From Rheinheimera tangshanensis (GTDB taxonomy: Bacteria; Pseudomonadota; Gammaproteobacteria; Enterobacterales; Alteromonadaceae), in assembly GCF_014645135.1 (NCBI RefSeq), contig NZ_BMLH01000006.1, positions 124,001-188,000 of the forward strand: 64,000 nucleotides of DNA, given 5' to 3'. A program made the position numbers and the translations under genes. Below, piece by piece: positions 63,044-64,000 of this stretch. Position 1 is the stretch's first letter, and each line of letters begins with the position of its first letter. The notes under the pieces were generated by a model. That model was not told the origin of the DNA, ran no database searches, and saw only the letters and a list, made by a program, of their open reading frames with translations.

Positions 63044-64000
63044 TATTTTCTCTTCAGTTTTTCCAGTACACTACTTAATGCATTGTCCAAAGGTGCGTCA
63101 CAGGTGAGTAACTTGCCCGTACCTGGATGAGTGAAAGTCAAGGTTTTGGCATGTAAATACAAACGGTTTAAACCCAGCTTCTGCATTTGTGAGGTAAATT
63201 CGTTATCACCGTATTTGTCATCACAGGCAATGGCATGACCTTTACAGGCGGTATGCACGCGGATTTGGTGAGTACGGCCTGTGACAGGAAAGGCTTCTAC
63301 CAAAGTACCTTCTTCATAACGCTGCAGAATTTTAAAGCGGGTTTCCGAAGGTTTACCTAAAGCTTCATCGACTTTCACCACACGCTCACCACTTTGTAAG
63401 GTGTTTTTGCGCAGCGGTTCTGTCACTTTTTTGATTTTGCTGTCCCACTGCCCTGCCACTAAAGCCCAGTATTTTTTCTCTACTGTTTTTAGCCTCAGCT
63501 GTTCGTGCAGATTAGTCAGCACAGAACGTTTTTTCGCGATCAACAAACAACCAGATGTATCTCGGTCTAAACGGTGTACCAGTTCCAGATGGCGGGCGGT
63601 CGGACGTAAGGCGCGTAATGCTTCAATGACACCAAAAGATAAACCGCTACCGCCATGCACTGCCATGCCTGTAGGTTTGTTCAGTACTATTAAATCGTTG
63701 TCTTCAAAAAGAATATGGCTTTCGAGGTTTTTCACCATCGAGAGGCCCACCGACACTGGTTCTTTTTCCGGCTCGTCATGAACCACCAAAGGCGGAACAC
63801 GCACCTGATCGCCGGCTTGCAGTTTGTACTCAGGTTTAATTCGTTTTTTGTTAACCCGCACTTCACCTTTGCGCAAAACCCGATAAATCACACTCTTTGG
63901 TACGCTCTTAAGCCGCGCCATTAAGAAGTTATCTATGCGCTGACCAGAATAATCTTCTTCTACATCAATATATTGCACTGGAGTTTTGATATTTTCAGTC
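63043..64000 (-). CDS. rluC: 23S rRNA pseudouridine synthase RluC (N-terminus at window edge)
   Basis: The frame stays open to the last base. Upstream codons before a GTG at 63978 read TENIKTPV, so the true start is probably an ATG at 64000-64002, just outside. S4 RNA-binding domain first, then the pseudouridine synthase with catalytic Asp in HRLDRDTSGCLL. Modifies U955, U2504 and U2580 of 23S rRNA. HAD phosphatase follows with overlapping codons. Confidence 0.93.
   Translation of the reverse strand, partial: TENIKTPVQYIDVEEDYSGQRIDNFLMARLKSVPKSVIYRVLRKGEVRVNKKRIKPEYKLQAGDQVRVPPLVVHDEPEKEPVSVGLSMVKNLESHILFEDNDLIVLNKPTGMAVHGGSGLSFGVIEALRALRPTARHLELVHRLDRDTSGCLLIAKKRSVLTNLHEQLRLKTVEKKYWALVAGQWDSKIKKVTEPLRKNTLQSGERVVKVDEALGKPSETRFKILQRYEEGTLVEAFPVTGRTHQIRVHTACKGHAIACDDKYGDNEFTSQMQKLGLNRLYLHAKTLTFTHPGTGKLLTCDAPLDNALSSVLEKLKRK

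Overview
The window reads as chromosome of a Rheinheimera/Alishewanella-like gammaproteobacterium. This rests on typical Alteromonadales-type core gene orders, a PrpF/AcnD-type methylcitrate operon, several c-di-GMP proteins, and protein sequences close to but clearly distinct from Enterobacteriaceae. No rRNA, tRNA, CRISPR array, prophage or transposase gene was seen. Both window edges cut genes: rlmI at the left, and rluC at the right, whose ATG appears to lie 2 nt beyond the end.

Layout. 1-5.3 kb: rlmI 3' end, a YceI-like protein, an AT-rich two-helix membrane protein, copy A of a 210-bp dispersed repeat, an LprI/MliC-like secreted protein and a c-di-GMP/signalling group (diguanylate cyclase, PilZ protein, receiver protein). 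5.3-18 kb: hrpA, a CBS protein, an isoaspartyl peptidase, a secreted endonuclease, a receiver-TPR regulator, a deaminase, an SDR enzyme and sbcB. 18-21.3 kb: the most accessory-looking stretch, with a lipoprotein, a two-gene AT-rich unit (DUF4238 protein followed by a small protein with a HEPN-like RNxxxH motif), an orphan CcdA-like antitoxin and hairpin elements. 21.4-28 kb: an esterase, a three-gene operon resembling periplasmic 3-keto-glycoside metabolism (DUF1080, GMC oxidoreductase, Tat lipoprotein subunit), a class D beta-lactamase and another hydrolase. 28-37.5 kb: katG, an isolated 49-aa gene with its own terminator, SOS-regulated yebG, a dGTPase, an ERIC element, a patatin-LysR pair and small hypotheticals.

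38-44.8 kb is a complete methylcitrate (propionate) operon: GntR regulator-prpB-prpC-acnD-prpF. Two perfect palindromes with the same TGTCGACA core lie upstream of the regulator, 73 bp centre to centre. PrpC condenses propionyl-CoA with oxaloacetate, AcnD and PrpF convert methylcitrate towards 2-methylisocitrate, and PrpB cleaves it to pyruvate and succinate.

47.4-64 kb is the conserved fatty-acid/replication block on the minus strand: rluC-HAD phosphatase, [maf on plus], yceD-rpmF-plsX-fabH-fabD-fabG-acpP-fabF, then pabC-mltG-tmk-holB-pilZ-tatD. A DUF6702 gene and an M1 metallopeptidase gene are inserted between fabF and pabC. Copy B of the 210-bp repeat sits between maf and the HAD gene. 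It has no indels relative to copy A, and substitution positions fit conservation of hairpins. The most promising items for novelty are this structured repeat, the DUF4238/HEPN-like pair, the 49-aa gene with an in-frame continuation past tandem stops, and the paired prp operators.
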